Assembly (NCBI GenBank): GCA_017626355.1
Contig: JAGAIY010000011.1
Location: 1 to 62,728, forward strand
Direction of reading: 5' to 3'
DNA from: Bacteroidales bacterium
GTDB lineage: Bacteria; Bacteroidota; Bacteroidia; Bacteroidales; UBA932
Length of the DNA stretch: 62,728 nucleotides
Numbering within the stretch: position 1 is the first letter of the stretch; each line of letters opens with the position of its first letter. Positions 34,201-43,084 of the stretch are shown in pieces. The translations under genes and the position numbers were made by a program. The notes under the pieces are model-generated. The model ran no database searches and was not told the DNA's origin. It saw nothing but the letters and a program-made list of their open reading frames with translations.

Positions 34201-35191
34201 TGGCGGCAGTATCTTCCCTGTATATTCCCGCGAATCCTTCTGCTGTCAGTGAAGCCAGCTCGTTCAGCATCAGACCGTATTTCCTGGAGTCATATGTCTT
34301 GTCGGTGCACATGTCTTCATATGCGAGCTGTATCGCAGGAATATCGATCCAACTCAGAGCTGTCTGCAGCCGGCGGATCTCGATGATGGCTTCAATGAGA
34401 CGTATGCAGCCCTTGATCTTTGTCCTGCAGTCCTTTTCCGCTTCCAGTTCCTTGATTCTGGCGAGAAAGTACGAGGGATCGTCAAGCCCGGATGCAAGCT
34501 GCCTTGCTGTTCCGGTCTCGATGGTCATGTCCGCATCTTTCATCCATCTGTCAAGATCTCCCAGCATAAGGCTCATAAGTTCTCCGTCTTTGGGATATCT
34601 TCCGGCTGCATCGTTGAGATATCTGTCAGGAAGCTCGTTCAGGGCTATGAAACGGACACTGCCTGTAGAAGAACTGTCGTCGATTCCGACAAGGGCCTCA
34701 AAGCGTACATATTCATCCTTCGGCAGGTCATATACGATGACGCCGTCGGCGTGACAGAATATCGCATGGTCATATCCCTTTCCTGCAATCCTTATCGGCT
34801 CGTTGTCAGCATTCTTGTCGTAGATGACGGAACCTTCCCCGGCTTTGCCATATGCATATCGGATGTCATCGAGCCATACATAAGAACCGTCCTTCCTGAA
34901 GAGACGGGCTTCAGCCCATACGGCATGATCCCAGCCGCTTCCGTCCTCTCCTCCGTCGGTAATAAGAACGAGCTTATCCATTCCTGCAAGGTCCAGCGAG
35001 AATGCTTCCGCCTTCATGGACGACTTCATATATGACGAAGTCTTGGGCAGATTCGTTTCCTTCAACTTTGCAATGTATCTGTATTTGGCTTCGGCAAAGC
35101 AGTCCAGTCCGGCCTCGGAAACGGACTTTCCGGAAGCAAGCATGGACAGGCTAGTCAGAAGCGACAGTGTCAGCAGAAATACTTTTTTCAT
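31202..35191 (-). CDS. Beta-propeller di-haem protein fused to a SUMF1-like domain
   Basis: A 1329-residue exported protein (signal MKKVFLLTLSLLTSLSMLAS). Residues about 60-185 form an NPCBM-like beta sandwich (KLVLITDGGEDGSGWDHAVWAE). About 200-380 are helical. About 410-690 are propeller blades with DPDLDFYDGTYLPDGRIL. Haem motifs are CIGCH (823-827) and CISCH (873-877). The C-terminal SUMF1/FGE-like domain spans about 1055-1328 (FVRIPSGSFVMGS, VSYEDAMEFC, LPTEAQWEWACRAG, HGNVCEW, VVRGGSF). The Cys pair that formylglycine-generating enzymes carry after RGGS is missing, so sulphatase maturation is unlikely. The propeller and haem part resembles hydrazine-synthase-alpha-type proteins in layout, which is inference. 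Middle gene of the operon. Confidence 0.8.
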   Translation of the reverse strand: MKKVFLLTLSLLTSLSMLASGKSVSEAGLDCFAEAKYRYIAKLKETNLPKTSSYMKSSMKAEAFSLDLAGMDKLVLITDGGEDGSGWDHAVWAEARLFRKDGSYVWLDDIRYAYGKAGEGSVIYDKNADNEPIRIAGKGYDHAIFCHADGVIVYDLPKDEYVRFEALVGIDDSSSTGSVRFIALNELPDRYLNDAAGRYPKDGELMSLMLGDLDRWMKDADMTIETGTARQLASGLDDPSYFLARIKELEAEKDCRTKIKGCIRLIEAIIEIRRLQTALSWIDIPAIQLAYEDMCTDKTYDSRKYGLMLNELASLTAEGFAGIYREDTAAIATARKALELKRSILLANPLLDSGRIVAARYRLGSQARTAMAPQLGTQSNNWSNQMSTPRDGFDAEIVELSDLRGKVSSRTVYRPDNGSCISDLRLHWDGDRMMFTQTQEDRRWNIFEVKLDGSGFRKIIENEEPDLDFYDGTYLPDGRILAVSNIGYQGVPCVNGDDPVGNLVLYDPSDRNMRRLTFDQDANWNPVVMNNGKVMYTRWEYTDLTHYYSRIVMHMNPDGTENKALYGSGAMFPNSIFDVQPLPGNGTSFIGIISGHHGIARSGRLLLFDPSVGRKSTEGVTQEIPHRNRPVTELIKDELVNGVWPQFVKPSVLDEKYFLVAAKLSEESLWGIYLVDIFDNVTCIIEAEDEGFISPVLVRKTVIPPALPDRVKLDQKEATFFIQDIYEGEGLRGIPRGTVKEVRIHAYEYAYVKSPSDHNWHGIQSGWDIKRNLGTAPVEEDGSVIFKAPANTPLSIQPLDKEGVAVQWMRSWVTGQPGEIVSCIGCHESQNQTVIPKRVLASQREPHKLKTPEGGVRSFTFDLEIQPILDRTCISCHNGDEAFDLRGGRKDGKGYGTSYLNLHPYVHRQGGEGDMVVLQPYEYHPNTSELVRMLKRGHHNVTLTDKEWRTLYNWIDYNAPDKGYFIAEPVTDIPYKGHDQMERRIELTDKYGNGAGVDWKQELADYAAYLAGQGEIVPERPEPVVQEKAKELKVRNWPFDAAKAKELQEAAGETRMTIEIAPGINMNFVRIPSGSFVMGSCSGPSDTYPETEVKIGKAFWMGELEVTNEQYNIFFPEHDSRYVDQQWKDHVVQGYPANLPDQPVIRVSYEDAMEFCRKLSRKIGKNVTLPTEAQWEWACRAGSDTDFWYGDMGTDFGSKDNLADRTTLLFAVIGIDPQPMSPDDGWYPYYTYLPKDEGTDDSCLVQTGGIWHEANPFGLYYMHGNVCEWTRSDYIPYPYKENSKETGEYKVVRGGSFIERPKFSTSYSRKGFYPYQRVFNVGFRVIIED

Positions 35192-35215
35192 AGTCTTGGC
35201 GTCAGTGATCTGATT

Positions 35216-36982
35216 CTATAGAGAATTTACATATTCGGTAAGCGCCTCTATCTCTTTCTTTGAAATCTTCCTGTCAATGCCGTGGCGATGCACCTCGAAC
35301 ACTTCCTGCATGGTGGCGGCGCGGCCGTCAAACAGATAAGGCGCCGTTCTCCAGCACTCACGCAGGGTAGGCGTGTCCCAGCCCTGGTCGAACTCGATGT
35401 CCTCACCGATCCTGTACATCTGCAGGTCTGTGTAATAGCCGCCTCCGTGGCAGTCGTCACATTTCAGTTCGTGATAAATCTCCTTTCCTTTCTTTGCCTT
35501 TTCGGACAGTTCACCGTCTACCAGATACGGACTTGGAACCGGTTCCAGTGACTTCAGATACGCATCTACGCAGGCTGCATCCTCTTCTGATATGTTGAAG
35601 AACTGTATGAATTTGAAACCGGCGCGTACCGCCCATTCAGCCGATGACCTGATTCCTGAAATCATGCTTGGAGGAGTCACATGGCTGAAAAGAAGACTCT
35701 TGCAGTTCTTCGGATTTCCGACTCCGTCATTCATCAGGTCCCAGTTCATTCCGTCCGCCCTGCCGTCTCCCGGATGGCAGCCGTTGCAGCTCTGCCATCC
35801 CTGGAAGCAATTGGAAGCGTCGTTGAAATATTTCTCTCCTTTGTCGATGTCGGTTTCCGTACGTCCCGGATTGAGGTCTATAGAGTCGAGTCTTCCTGTT
35901 ATCGGATCATAGACGTTCAGGATATCTGCGAAATATGTGGGAACATACAGTTTTTCTCCGGACAGACAGATGGCCCGCGGCCCGTTTCCTTCCATATCTA
36001 TCCTTGTCCTGATGCCCTTTAGGAAGGTTAGGTCATACTCGATGGCAGACCTGTCCTGAGTGTCAATGAATTTTCTGATCATCTCCTTCTGCCTGATCAC
36101 GCTGATTTCGTGTGTGCCGGAGTGGGATATGTAGATATTGTTCTCGTCGCACTCGACATCCCATATGCCTGCGGCACCGCGCTCCGGCTCGTCCGTCACG
36201 ACAGTTCCGAGAAGCTCATGCTCCCGGATGTCTATTATGCTGAGTGCGCTTGTGTTCATCCAGCCCTGATGGAGCTGAGAGGTAGGGACGGTGTATCTGC
36301 CGAGATTATGGCATACGTAAGCATAGTTCCCGTCAGGCGACATGCAGATGTTGCGGACGGCATTGCTTCCGTTGGCAAGACTTATGTCCTTTATCCTTCT
36401 GAAGGTCTTGATGTCGATGACGGACACGCATGCGGAGACATGACCGGCATCCGCCCGCTGGGCGGGGAGGAAATTCGTGACATAAAGATATCTGCCGTCT
36501 TTGGTCATGGCTGCGGATACAGGTTCCCTCATCAGCCTGACGGTACGGGTCACTTCTGCGGACCTTACATCCACTTCGGATACGGTATTGCGGAAACGGT
36601 TACAGACATAGACTTTACCTCTGTCAAGGTCAGGGACGGGGCTGCAGGCTCCTGAACCGGTCTCTATACTTGCATGTTCCTTTCCGTCAGCAAGATCCAT
36701 GATGTGGAGCTTTCCTTCAGATCCGAAAGTGGTGACGAAGATCTTTCCTTCCGCGACAGCTACTCCGGTAGGTGGTGAATCAAGGTCATATGTGGCTGTG
36801 AGCTTTTTGCCGTCCGAGGAGTAAAGAGCTATCCTGTCAAGTCCCTTCTCTGTCATTACTATATGCCCGTCCGGGCTCCATGCGATGCCGGTAGGAAACA
36901 GAGGACCGTTATCGGCATGAACCGGATTGAACGGCAGGGACATAAGGATAAGGGTTAAATATTTCAGTACTGAAGATCTCAT
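35216..36982 (-). CDS. YVTN-propeller di-haem cytochrome (MauG/CCP-like C-terminus)
   Basis: A 588-residue secreted protein (signal ending PVHAD). Residues about 25-370 form a seven-blade-like YVTN propeller, with repeats such as GIAWSPDGHIVMTEKG, AAMTKDGRYLYVTNF and NICMSPDGNYAYVCHN. The C-terminal part binds two haems, at CNGCH (399-403) and CDDCH (508-512). TAPYLFDGRAATMQEVF followed by a His is typical of di-haem peroxidase/MauG-type domains. It could oxidise a periplasmic substrate or partner. It is the first gene of the operon and is followed after 24 bases by the 1329-residue protein. Confidence 0.82.
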   Translation of the reverse strand: MRSSVLKYLTLILMSLPFNPVHADNGPLFPTGIAWSPDGHIVMTEKGLDRIALYSSDGKKLTATYDLDSPPTGVAVAEGKIFVTTFGSEGKLHIMDLADGKEHASIETGSGACSPVPDLDRGKVYVCNRFRNTVSEVDVRSAEVTRTVRLMREPVSAAMTKDGRYLYVTNFLPAQRADAGHVSACVSVIDIKTFRRIKDISLANGSNAVRNICMSPDGNYAYVCHNLGRYTVPTSQLHQGWMNTSALSIIDIREHELLGTVVTDEPERGAAGIWDVECDENNIYISHSGTHEISVIRQKEMIRKFIDTQDRSAIEYDLTFLKGIRTRIDMEGNGPRAICLSGEKLYVPTYFADILNVYDPITGRLDSIDLNPGRTETDIDKGEKYFNDASNCFQGWQSCNGCHPGDGRADGMNWDLMNDGVGNPKNCKSLLFSHVTPPSMISGIRSSAEWAVRAGFKFIQFFNISEEDAACVDAYLKSLEPVPSPYLVDGELSEKAKKGKEIYHELKCDDCHGGGYYTDLQMYRIGEDIEFDQGWDTPTLRECWRTAPYLFDGRAATMQEVFEVHRHGIDRKISKKEIEALTEYVNSL

Positions 36983-37007
36983 ACAGAACCACTTGTCATG
37001 TTCCCTA

Positions 37008-37015
37008 CAAATATA
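37008..37015 (-). promoter_or_regulatory. -7 box for the cytochrome operon
   Basis: TATATTTG on the minus strand, a perfect TAnnTTTG match 25 bases before ATG 36982. It is immediately adjacent to the V-ATPase terminator stem. Confidence 0.5.
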
Positions 37016-37019
37016 ATAA

Positions 37020-37056
37020 AAAAGGACAGACTTTCAATTTTCAAGCCTGTCCTTTT
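37020..37056 (-). terminator. Terminator of the V-type ATPase operon
   Basis: Ten-base perfect arms (AAAAGGACAG and CTGTCCTTTT) are extended by an inner CTT/AAG pairing. On the minus strand the stem ends in a T-run. It lies about 20 bases beyond the K-subunit stop. Confidence 0.75.
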
Positions 37057-37075
37057 CTTCGGTTTTATTCCGGTT

Positions 37076-37501
<426 letters not shown>

Positions 37502-37546
37502 TTAGTTTTTATTAGTTATTGATAATCTTTCTATTGGTTGTTTTCG

Positions 37547-39394
37547 TTAAAATTCCTTCTTCAACGGGTTGTAGGCTGCACCCTTTCCTTCATAGCCTGC
37601 ATTCTTGAAGTACTCTACGAATGTGAGTCGCAGAGGATGTACGAATGCACCGAGTGATGACATGAGGATGTTGAGCACATGGCCGAAGAGCAGGATCAGT
37701 GCAAATGGGATCCATGTTATGAAGCTGTCTCCAAGCACCATCTGTCCGAGGTTGTTGAATGCCTGTCCGAGCATTCCGCCTGCAAGTCCGAGAGCGAAAA
37801 GACGGATGTAGCTGAGTACGTCACCGAGAATACCTGTAGCCATGTTGTATGTATCCCAAAGTCCGGCTCCGATGTTGATCAGAGGGTTTCTGCCAGGCGT
37901 ATTGAAAATGTATATCGCCAGTGCCGAAACCGTTCCGATGACAATGACCGCCCACTTGATGGCTGCAGGTGAAATGAGCTTGCCGACTCCGAGGATCGCT
38001 GTGATTATGCCTCCTACGATGAGCAGAAGCCATCCCCATGTGCTTATTGTCTCCTTGAAGCCGAATCTCTTTGTGTATCCGATCGCCTTGACCGTCATGG
38101 CCAGACAGATGTGGAAGACTCCGATGGCGAGGGCAAGGAGCATCTGGATGTTGAAGTTACCGAAACCAGGTATTTCCACGTCACCTACAATCATGCAGTT
38201 CTTCAGCCACTGAGGTACCCATGCAGCTTCATACAGGCTCATTCCGAAGAATGTGCCGAGTACTGTTCCTACCACGATCGTACCTGCTCCGAGGATTGAG
38301 ATGATGTTGCCGAGGCCGTCGAACATGCCTATCTTCACCCATCCCTTGTTCAGCAGGAGTCCGAAGAGAAGGAGCACGATGCCGTAGCCTGCATCTCCGA
38401 GACACATAGCGAAGAACAGAAGGTAGAACGGAGCTACAATCGATGTGGGGTCGAATTCGTTGTAGACAGGCATTCCGTACATTCCTGTGAATGATTCGAA
38501 CTGTCTTGTGAACCAGTTGTTCTTCAGCTTGATAGGAGGATTGTCCTCGAGAGAGGCCTCTTCCTTGATGTAGAATACTCCCATCTTGTCGAAGGCAGCT
38601 GTAAGTTCGGTATCATTCTCTACCGGGGCAAAACCTGTGAAGACTGTTATGAGGTTCTCCGCAGCTCCGACAGAAGCAGAGTCTGCAAGATAACGGTCAA
38701 GCTCTACAAGGTCTTTGTTACATGCCTCCTTTATTGCCGGTATATAATCCTTTGCATTGAGAAGACCTGCCTTGCAGCCCGCGATTTCAGCCTTGAGGGC
38801 TTCTTCTTGTTCGACAGCAGCGGCATAGGTGCCTTCCGGTGCCTGCATTTCCTGAACCGGGAACGAATATCCGCAGTCCTTGGGAGCAACAGTCACGAAC
38901 CAGACCTTCTTACCGTCGTTTTCCACGACCTGAAGAGGGTAGAGTTCCTGCCATGAGCTGTCAAAGCGCTTGGCTTCCATACAGTAGTAGCGGATCTCGT
39001 AGCCGAGGTCGGCGAGAGAGTCCAGGGCTTTCTTGTCATATTCGCCCCATGGACGTCTTATCTTCATCTGCTTCTGTACGGCAGCGAGTTCCGAATTGAG
39101 TTCACTGAGTCTGAGCCTGCTCTGCTCCACAAAGTCAACAGGGTCTCCATCGACTGTAACTGTGGCCTTTGCAATTGCTTCTGCATCAGCTTCTTTCGAG
39201 TAGTCGACGCTTTCAAGGAACTCGAGCACATTTCTGGCTCTCGTAGCCTTTGCGAGCATCTCGGAAGAATCCTGGTCAACAGGCTTTACAGAACGGCTGA
39301 TGTCCACGACTCCGAGTTCCTGAAGCTGCTCCAGGAAACCCTCCTTCTCCTCAGTCATGAGGATAAAGGAATATTTTGTCATTTTAGTTATCAT
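37547..39394 (-). CDS. ntpI: V-type ATP synthase subunit I (stator a-type)
   Basis: A 615-residue membrane stator. The soluble N-terminal half contains coiled-coil-rich parts (residues about 90-130 and 190-240). The C-terminal half has seven to eight transmembrane segments, including VLSYIRLFALGLAGGMLGQAF, where the buried Arg faces the K ring. HPLRLTFVEYFKNAGYEGKG near the end is family-typical. Its start overlaps the D-subunit stop by 11 bases, and it is followed by subunit K after 51 bases. Confidence 0.93.
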   Translation of the reverse strand: MITKMTKYSFILMTEEKEGFLEQLQELGVVDISRSVKPVDQDSSEMLAKATRARNVLEFLESVDYSKEADAEAIAKATVTVDGDPVDFVEQSRLRLSELNSELAAVQKQMKIRRPWGEYDKKALDSLADLGYEIRYYCMEAKRFDSSWQELYPLQVVENDGKKVWFVTVAPKDCGYSFPVQEMQAPEGTYAAAVEQEEALKAEIAGCKAGLLNAKDYIPAIKEACNKDLVELDRYLADSASVGAAENLITVFTGFAPVENDTELTAAFDKMGVFYIKEEASLEDNPPIKLKNNWFTRQFESFTGMYGMPVYNEFDPTSIVAPFYLLFFAMCLGDAGYGIVLLLFGLLLNKGWVKIGMFDGLGNIISILGAGTIVVGTVLGTFFGMSLYEAAWVPQWLKNCMIVGDVEIPGFGNFNIQMLLALAIGVFHICLAMTVKAIGYTKRFGFKETISTWGWLLLIVGGIITAILGVGKLISPAAIKWAVIVIGTVSALAIYIFNTPGRNPLINIGAGLWDTYNMATGILGDVLSYIRLFALGLAGGMLGQAFNNLGQMVLGDSFITWIPFALILLFGHVLNILMSSLGAFVHPLRLTFVEYFKNAGYEGKGAAYNPLKKEF

Positions 39395-40001
39395 TGTTCT
39401 GTTCCTCCTCTTCTTCTATAGCATGTCTGCTCTTCACGATCTTGGAAGCTGCCTTGGAGAGGTTCTCCTCGTCTTCCATATATCGCTTGATCTTTCTGAT
39501 AGCCTCCTGATATCCGGGAATCTGCACCTTCTCATAAAGGTTCACCTTCTGAGTGGTCTTCTTTCTCTGGAAATCCAGAATACGTGCTTTCTCGAGATAT
39601 ACCTCCGATTCGATTCCAAGCCTTGAGAGTTCCTTCAGGATAGCAACTCCGTCAGCATACCATGCAGGGCAGTTGAAGGCGTTGAATTCGAGGATCTCAT
39701 ACTTGATCTCTCCCAGAGCCGGTGTCTTCACTCCGGCAACCTTCACAGTGTAAAGGTCAACGTCCGTGATGGAGATCAGATTCGGCTGGAACTCGTTCCA
39801 GAGAGCTGCGAGATAGTCGTATTTCTTAAGGGCGGCATCAAGATCCTCAATAAGCTTCTCCGAATAGTCCTTGGCCTTCTTCACCTCAAGACGAAGAGCC
39901 GACTCCTTGTTCTTCAAGGTCGGGAGGGCATTCCTTCGCATCTTGAGCTGCTTGTTCAAGTTGTTCAGAGATGTCTTATTGTATTGGAATTTTATTGCCA
40001 T
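39384..40001 (-). CDS. ntpD: V-type ATP synthase subunit D (central stalk)
   Basis: A 205-residue protein mostly of long alpha helices. The N-terminal KTSLNNLNKQLKMRRNALPTLKNKE and the C-terminal helix with RIKRYMEDEENLSKAAS form the coiled-coil rotor axle inside the A3B3 head. It follows subunit B after 2 bases and overlaps subunit I. Confidence 0.92.
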   Translation of the reverse strand: MAIKFQYNKTSLNNLNKQLKMRRNALPTLKNKESALRLEVKKAKDYSEKLIEDLDAALKKYDYLAALWNEFQPNLISITDVDLYTVKVAGVKTPALGEIKYEILEFNAFNCPAWYADGVAILKELSRLGIESEVYLEKARILDFQRKKTTQKVNLYEKVQIPGYQEAIRKIKRYMEDEENLSKAASKIVKSRHAIEEEEEQNNDN

Positions 40002-40003
40002 AA

Positions 40004-41326
40004 TTAATTACCTTTCCAATAAGTGTCAATAAGTTCCTGCTTGATACCGGTCTCGGCCTTTGAGAAATAGGTTCCGAAAAGCTCCCATGCAGTATCAAGC
40101 ATGTCGTCGATCTTCAGGTTGACGTCGATGGCAAGAAGTCTTGTCGCATATGCCTTAGCATAGTCAAGACATCTGAGGTCGTAGTCGCTGAGGTCGAAAC
40201 CGTTCTCGAGCTTTGTCTTGGCGTTCTGGGCGTCGGCATAAAGACGTACGGATGCATTCATCACCTGACCGTGGTCCTTGCGTGTCTTCTTTCCCTGTAC
40301 GAGCTGCTTCAGACGTGAAAGCGAACGGAACGGGTCGATGATGACCTTGCCTGAATCCGGGTCTGTACGGAGGAAGAGCTGTCCCTCTGTGATGTAACCT
40401 GTGTTATCCGGAATCGCGTGGGTGATGTCTCCGTCGTTGAGTGTCGTTACGGCGATGATGGTGATCGAACCTCCGTCAGGAAGCTGTACGGCCTTCTCGT
40501 AGATCTTCGCGAGGTCCGAGTAGAGGGAACCTGGCATCGAGTCCTTCGAAGGAATCTGGTCCATACGGTTCGATACGATAGAAAGGGCATCGGCGTAAAG
40601 GGTCATGTCGGTAAGGAGCACAAGCACCTTCTCGTTCTTCTCCACTGCGAAATATTCGGCTGCGGTAAGGGCCATGTCCGGAATGAGGAGACGCTCTACA
40701 GGAGGCTGCTCTGTAGTGTTCACGAAAGATATGATCTTGTCGAGAGCACCTGCAGCCTCGAACTCATGCTTGAAGTAGAGGTAGTCGTCGTTAGAAAGAC
40801 CCATACCTCCGAGGATGATCTTGTCTACATCCGCACGGAGAGCCACCTGAGCCATCACATTGTTGTATGGCTGGTCAGGGTCTGCGAAGAATGGAATCTT
40901 CTGACCTGACACGAGGGTGTTGTTGAGGTCGATGCCGGCGATACCGGTAGGGATGAGCTGTGAAGGCTGCTTTCTCTTGTATGGGTTCACTGAAGGACCA
41001 CCGATCTCGACAGTCTTTCCTTCCACTGCAGGACCGCCGTCGATAGGTTCACCGTATGCGTTGAAGAAACGTCCTGCAAGGTCGTCGCTTACATTGAGTG
41101 TAGGAGCTCCGCCGAGGAACACGACCTCTGCATCGGTAGGGATACCTTCTGTACCTGCAAAGATCTGGAGGGTCACGAGGTCACCCTTTGTCTTAACCAC
41201 CTGAGCAAGGCGGCCGTCTACGAGCGCAAGCTCATCGTTGGATACTCCTGTCGCCTTGAGGGAGACAGTGGCCTTTGTGATGGCTTCCAACTGTGTATAA
41301 ATTTTTTGAAATGCCTTATTTGCCAT
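40004..41326 (-). CDS. ntpB: V-type ATP synthase subunit B
   Basis: A 440-residue non-catalytic head subunit. QKIPFFADPDQPYNNVMAQ sits where the P-loop would be and has no intact GxxxxGKT, as expected for B. LLIPDMALTAAEYFAVEKNEKVL, LTDMTLYADAL and RMDQIPSKDSMPGSLYSDLA are strong family motifs. The start overlaps the A-subunit end by 11 bases. Confidence 0.95.
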   Translation of the reverse strand: MANKAFQKIYTQLEAITKATVSLKATGVSNDELALVDGRLAQVVKTKGDLVTLQIFAGTEGIPTDAEVVFLGGAPTLNVSDDLAGRFFNAYGEPIDGGPAVEGKTVEIGGPSVNPYKRKQPSQLIPTGIAGIDLNNTLVSGQKIPFFADPDQPYNNVMAQVALRADVDKIILGGMGLSNDDYLYFKHEFEAAGALDKIISFVNTTEQPPVERLLIPDMALTAAEYFAVEKNEKVLVLLTDMTLYADALSIVSNRMDQIPSKDSMPGSLYSDLAKIYEKAVQLPDGGSITIIAVTTLNDGDITHAIPDNTGYITEGQLFLRTDPDSGKVIIDPFRSLSRLKQLVQGKKTRKDHGQVMNASVRLYADAQNAKTKLENGFDLSDYDLRCLDYAKAYATRLLAIDVNLKIDDMLDTAWELFGTYFSKAETGIKQELIDTYWKGN

Positions 41327-43067
41327 TGCTGAGAAGATTATTAAGTTTTTCCTGATACTCGAAGAATCTTTCGCTCTTGAACTCTGAGTAATTCATCTGC
41401 CTGAGGGCATTGATGAGCTCCTTGAAATAGTTGCGGCACTGTTCGAAGTCTTCGAATGTGAAGTCGCGGTCGCAGATGCCCATCACAAGCTCGAGCATGT
41501 ATTTCTGACGCTCGATAGGGCAGAGCGCGTCAATCTCATCGAAAGCATCCTGCTGGAGGATGACGAAGTCAACGAGCTCCGACTTCCAGAATATCTCATG
41601 GTAGCTCATAGGAACGCCGTCGTCACCGAGGATGTTGATCTGGTCATTTGCCTCCTTACCCTTGCGGACGATGTTCTTGGCCTTTTCTACCATCTCGACC
41701 CAGCCCGGCATGATGGTGGTGTTGAGGTATTCGCGGATTTCAGGATATTCGAGATATTTAGAATATGAGTCGATAGGGTTCACGGCAGGGTAGCGCTTCT
41801 GGTCTGCGCGGTTCTGCTCGAGTGCGTAGAAGCAGCGTGCCGCCTTCTTTGTAGACTCTGTCACAGGCTCCTTGAGGTTACCTCCGGCTGGAGATACTGT
41901 ACCGATGAAAGTGACGGCACCTGTCTGACCGTTGTTGAGTACGACCATACCGGCTCTCGCATAGAAGTTCGAGATGATGGCCGAGAGGTCGACAGGGAAT
42001 GCATCCGCTCCCGGAAGCTCCTCCATACGGTTTGACATCTCTCGAAGCGCCTGTGCCCAACGTGAAGTCGAGTCGGCGAGAAGGAGGACCTTGAGACCCA
42101 TCGCGCGGTAGTACTCGCAGATGGTCATGGCTGTATATACGGATGCCTCACGGGCTGCAACAGGCATGTTTGAAGTGTTGCAGATGATGGTTGTACGCTC
42201 CATGAGGTGACGTCCTGTATGCGGGTCGATGAGTTCAGGGAACTCGGCGAAGATCTCCACAACCTCGTTCGCACGCTCACCGCAGGCCGCCATGAGGATC
42301 ACGTCTGCATCTCCCTGCTTTGCAATGGCATGCTGGAGCACTGTCTTGCCGCAACCGAAAGGACCAGGGATGAAGCCTGTACCGCCCTCTGCGATAGGGT
42401 TGAGAGTATCGATTGCGCGGACTCCGGTCTCCATGATCTTTGATGGTCTTGGCTTTTCCTTATATCCCTTGATGGCAACCTTTACCGGCCATTTCTGCCA
42501 CATGGTCACCTCTACATCCTCTCCGGATGCGTCAGTGAGCACTGCCACAACCTTGTCGATGTTATACTGTCCTGCAGGGACTACAGACTTTACTGTGTAT
42601 TCTCCCTTGAATGAGAACGGAACCATGATCTTGTGAGGAAGCCATCCTTCCTTCACCTCGCCGAGCCAGTCTGCAGCGACAACCTTGTCGCCCGGTTTCG
42701 CGATAGGGGTGAAGTTCCAAAGCTTCTCGTGGTTGAGAGGGTCGGTGTATTCTCCTCTCTTGAGGAATACTCCTGTCATTGTGGTGAGGTCGTTCTGAAG
42801 ACCGTCGTAGCTGTTCGAAAGAAGACCTGGGCCGAGGGTCGCCTCAAGCATCCTGTCCTCAAACTCTACGGTGTCACCGTTCTTTAGTCCACGGGTGCTC
42901 TCGAACACCTGCACTGCAGCGTTCTTGCCGTTTACCTTGATGACCTCGGCCATGAGCTTTGTGCCTCCTGTGGTGATGTAGCAGATTTCGTTCTGCGACA
43001 CAGGACCGTTGGCCTCCACAGTCACAAGGTTGGAAACGATACCCGTAACCTTTCCTGTTGTTTTCAT
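41316..43067 (-). CDS. ntpA: V-type ATP synthase subunit A (catalytic)
   Basis: A 583-residue catalytic subunit. The P-loop GPFGCGKT lies in GFIPGPFGCGKTVLQHAIAKQ. The bulge domain that separates A from F-type beta subunits precedes it. LADSTSRWAQALREMSNRMEELPG holds the catalytic site residues, and VNPIDSYSKY follows. It is the third gene of the operon, after the E subunit and DUF2764. Confidence 0.96.
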   Translation of the reverse strand: MKTTGKVTGIVSNLVTVEANGPVSQNEICYITTGGTKLMAEVIKVNGKNAAVQVFESTRGLKNGDTVEFEDRMLEATLGPGLLSNSYDGLQNDLTTMTGVFLKRGEYTDPLNHEKLWNFTPIAKPGDKVVAADWLGEVKEGWLPHKIMVPFSFKGEYTVKSVVPAGQYNIDKVVAVLTDASGEDVEVTMWQKWPVKVAIKGYKEKPRPSKIMETGVRAIDTLNPIAEGGTGFIPGPFGCGKTVLQHAIAKQGDADVILMAACGERANEVVEIFAEFPELIDPHTGRHLMERTTIICNTSNMPVAAREASVYTAMTICEYYRAMGLKVLLLADSTSRWAQALREMSNRMEELPGADAFPVDLSAIISNFYARAGMVVLNNGQTGAVTFIGTVSPAGGNLKEPVTESTKKAARCFYALEQNRADQKRYPAVNPIDSYSKYLEYPEIREYLNTTIMPGWVEMVEKAKNIVRKGKEANDQINILGDDGVPMSYHEIFWKSELVDFVILQQDAFDEIDALCPIERQKYMLELVMGICDRDFTFEDFEQCRNYFKELINALRQMNYSEFKSERFFEYQEKLNNLLSNGK

Positions 43068-43084
43068 GTTATTGCTTGTTTAAA

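Noticed and set aside
31202-35191. Formylglycine-generating enzyme (sulphatase maturase)
   Set aside because: The SUMF1 fold is present but the active-site Cys pair is missing after RGGS, and no sulphatase gene is near.
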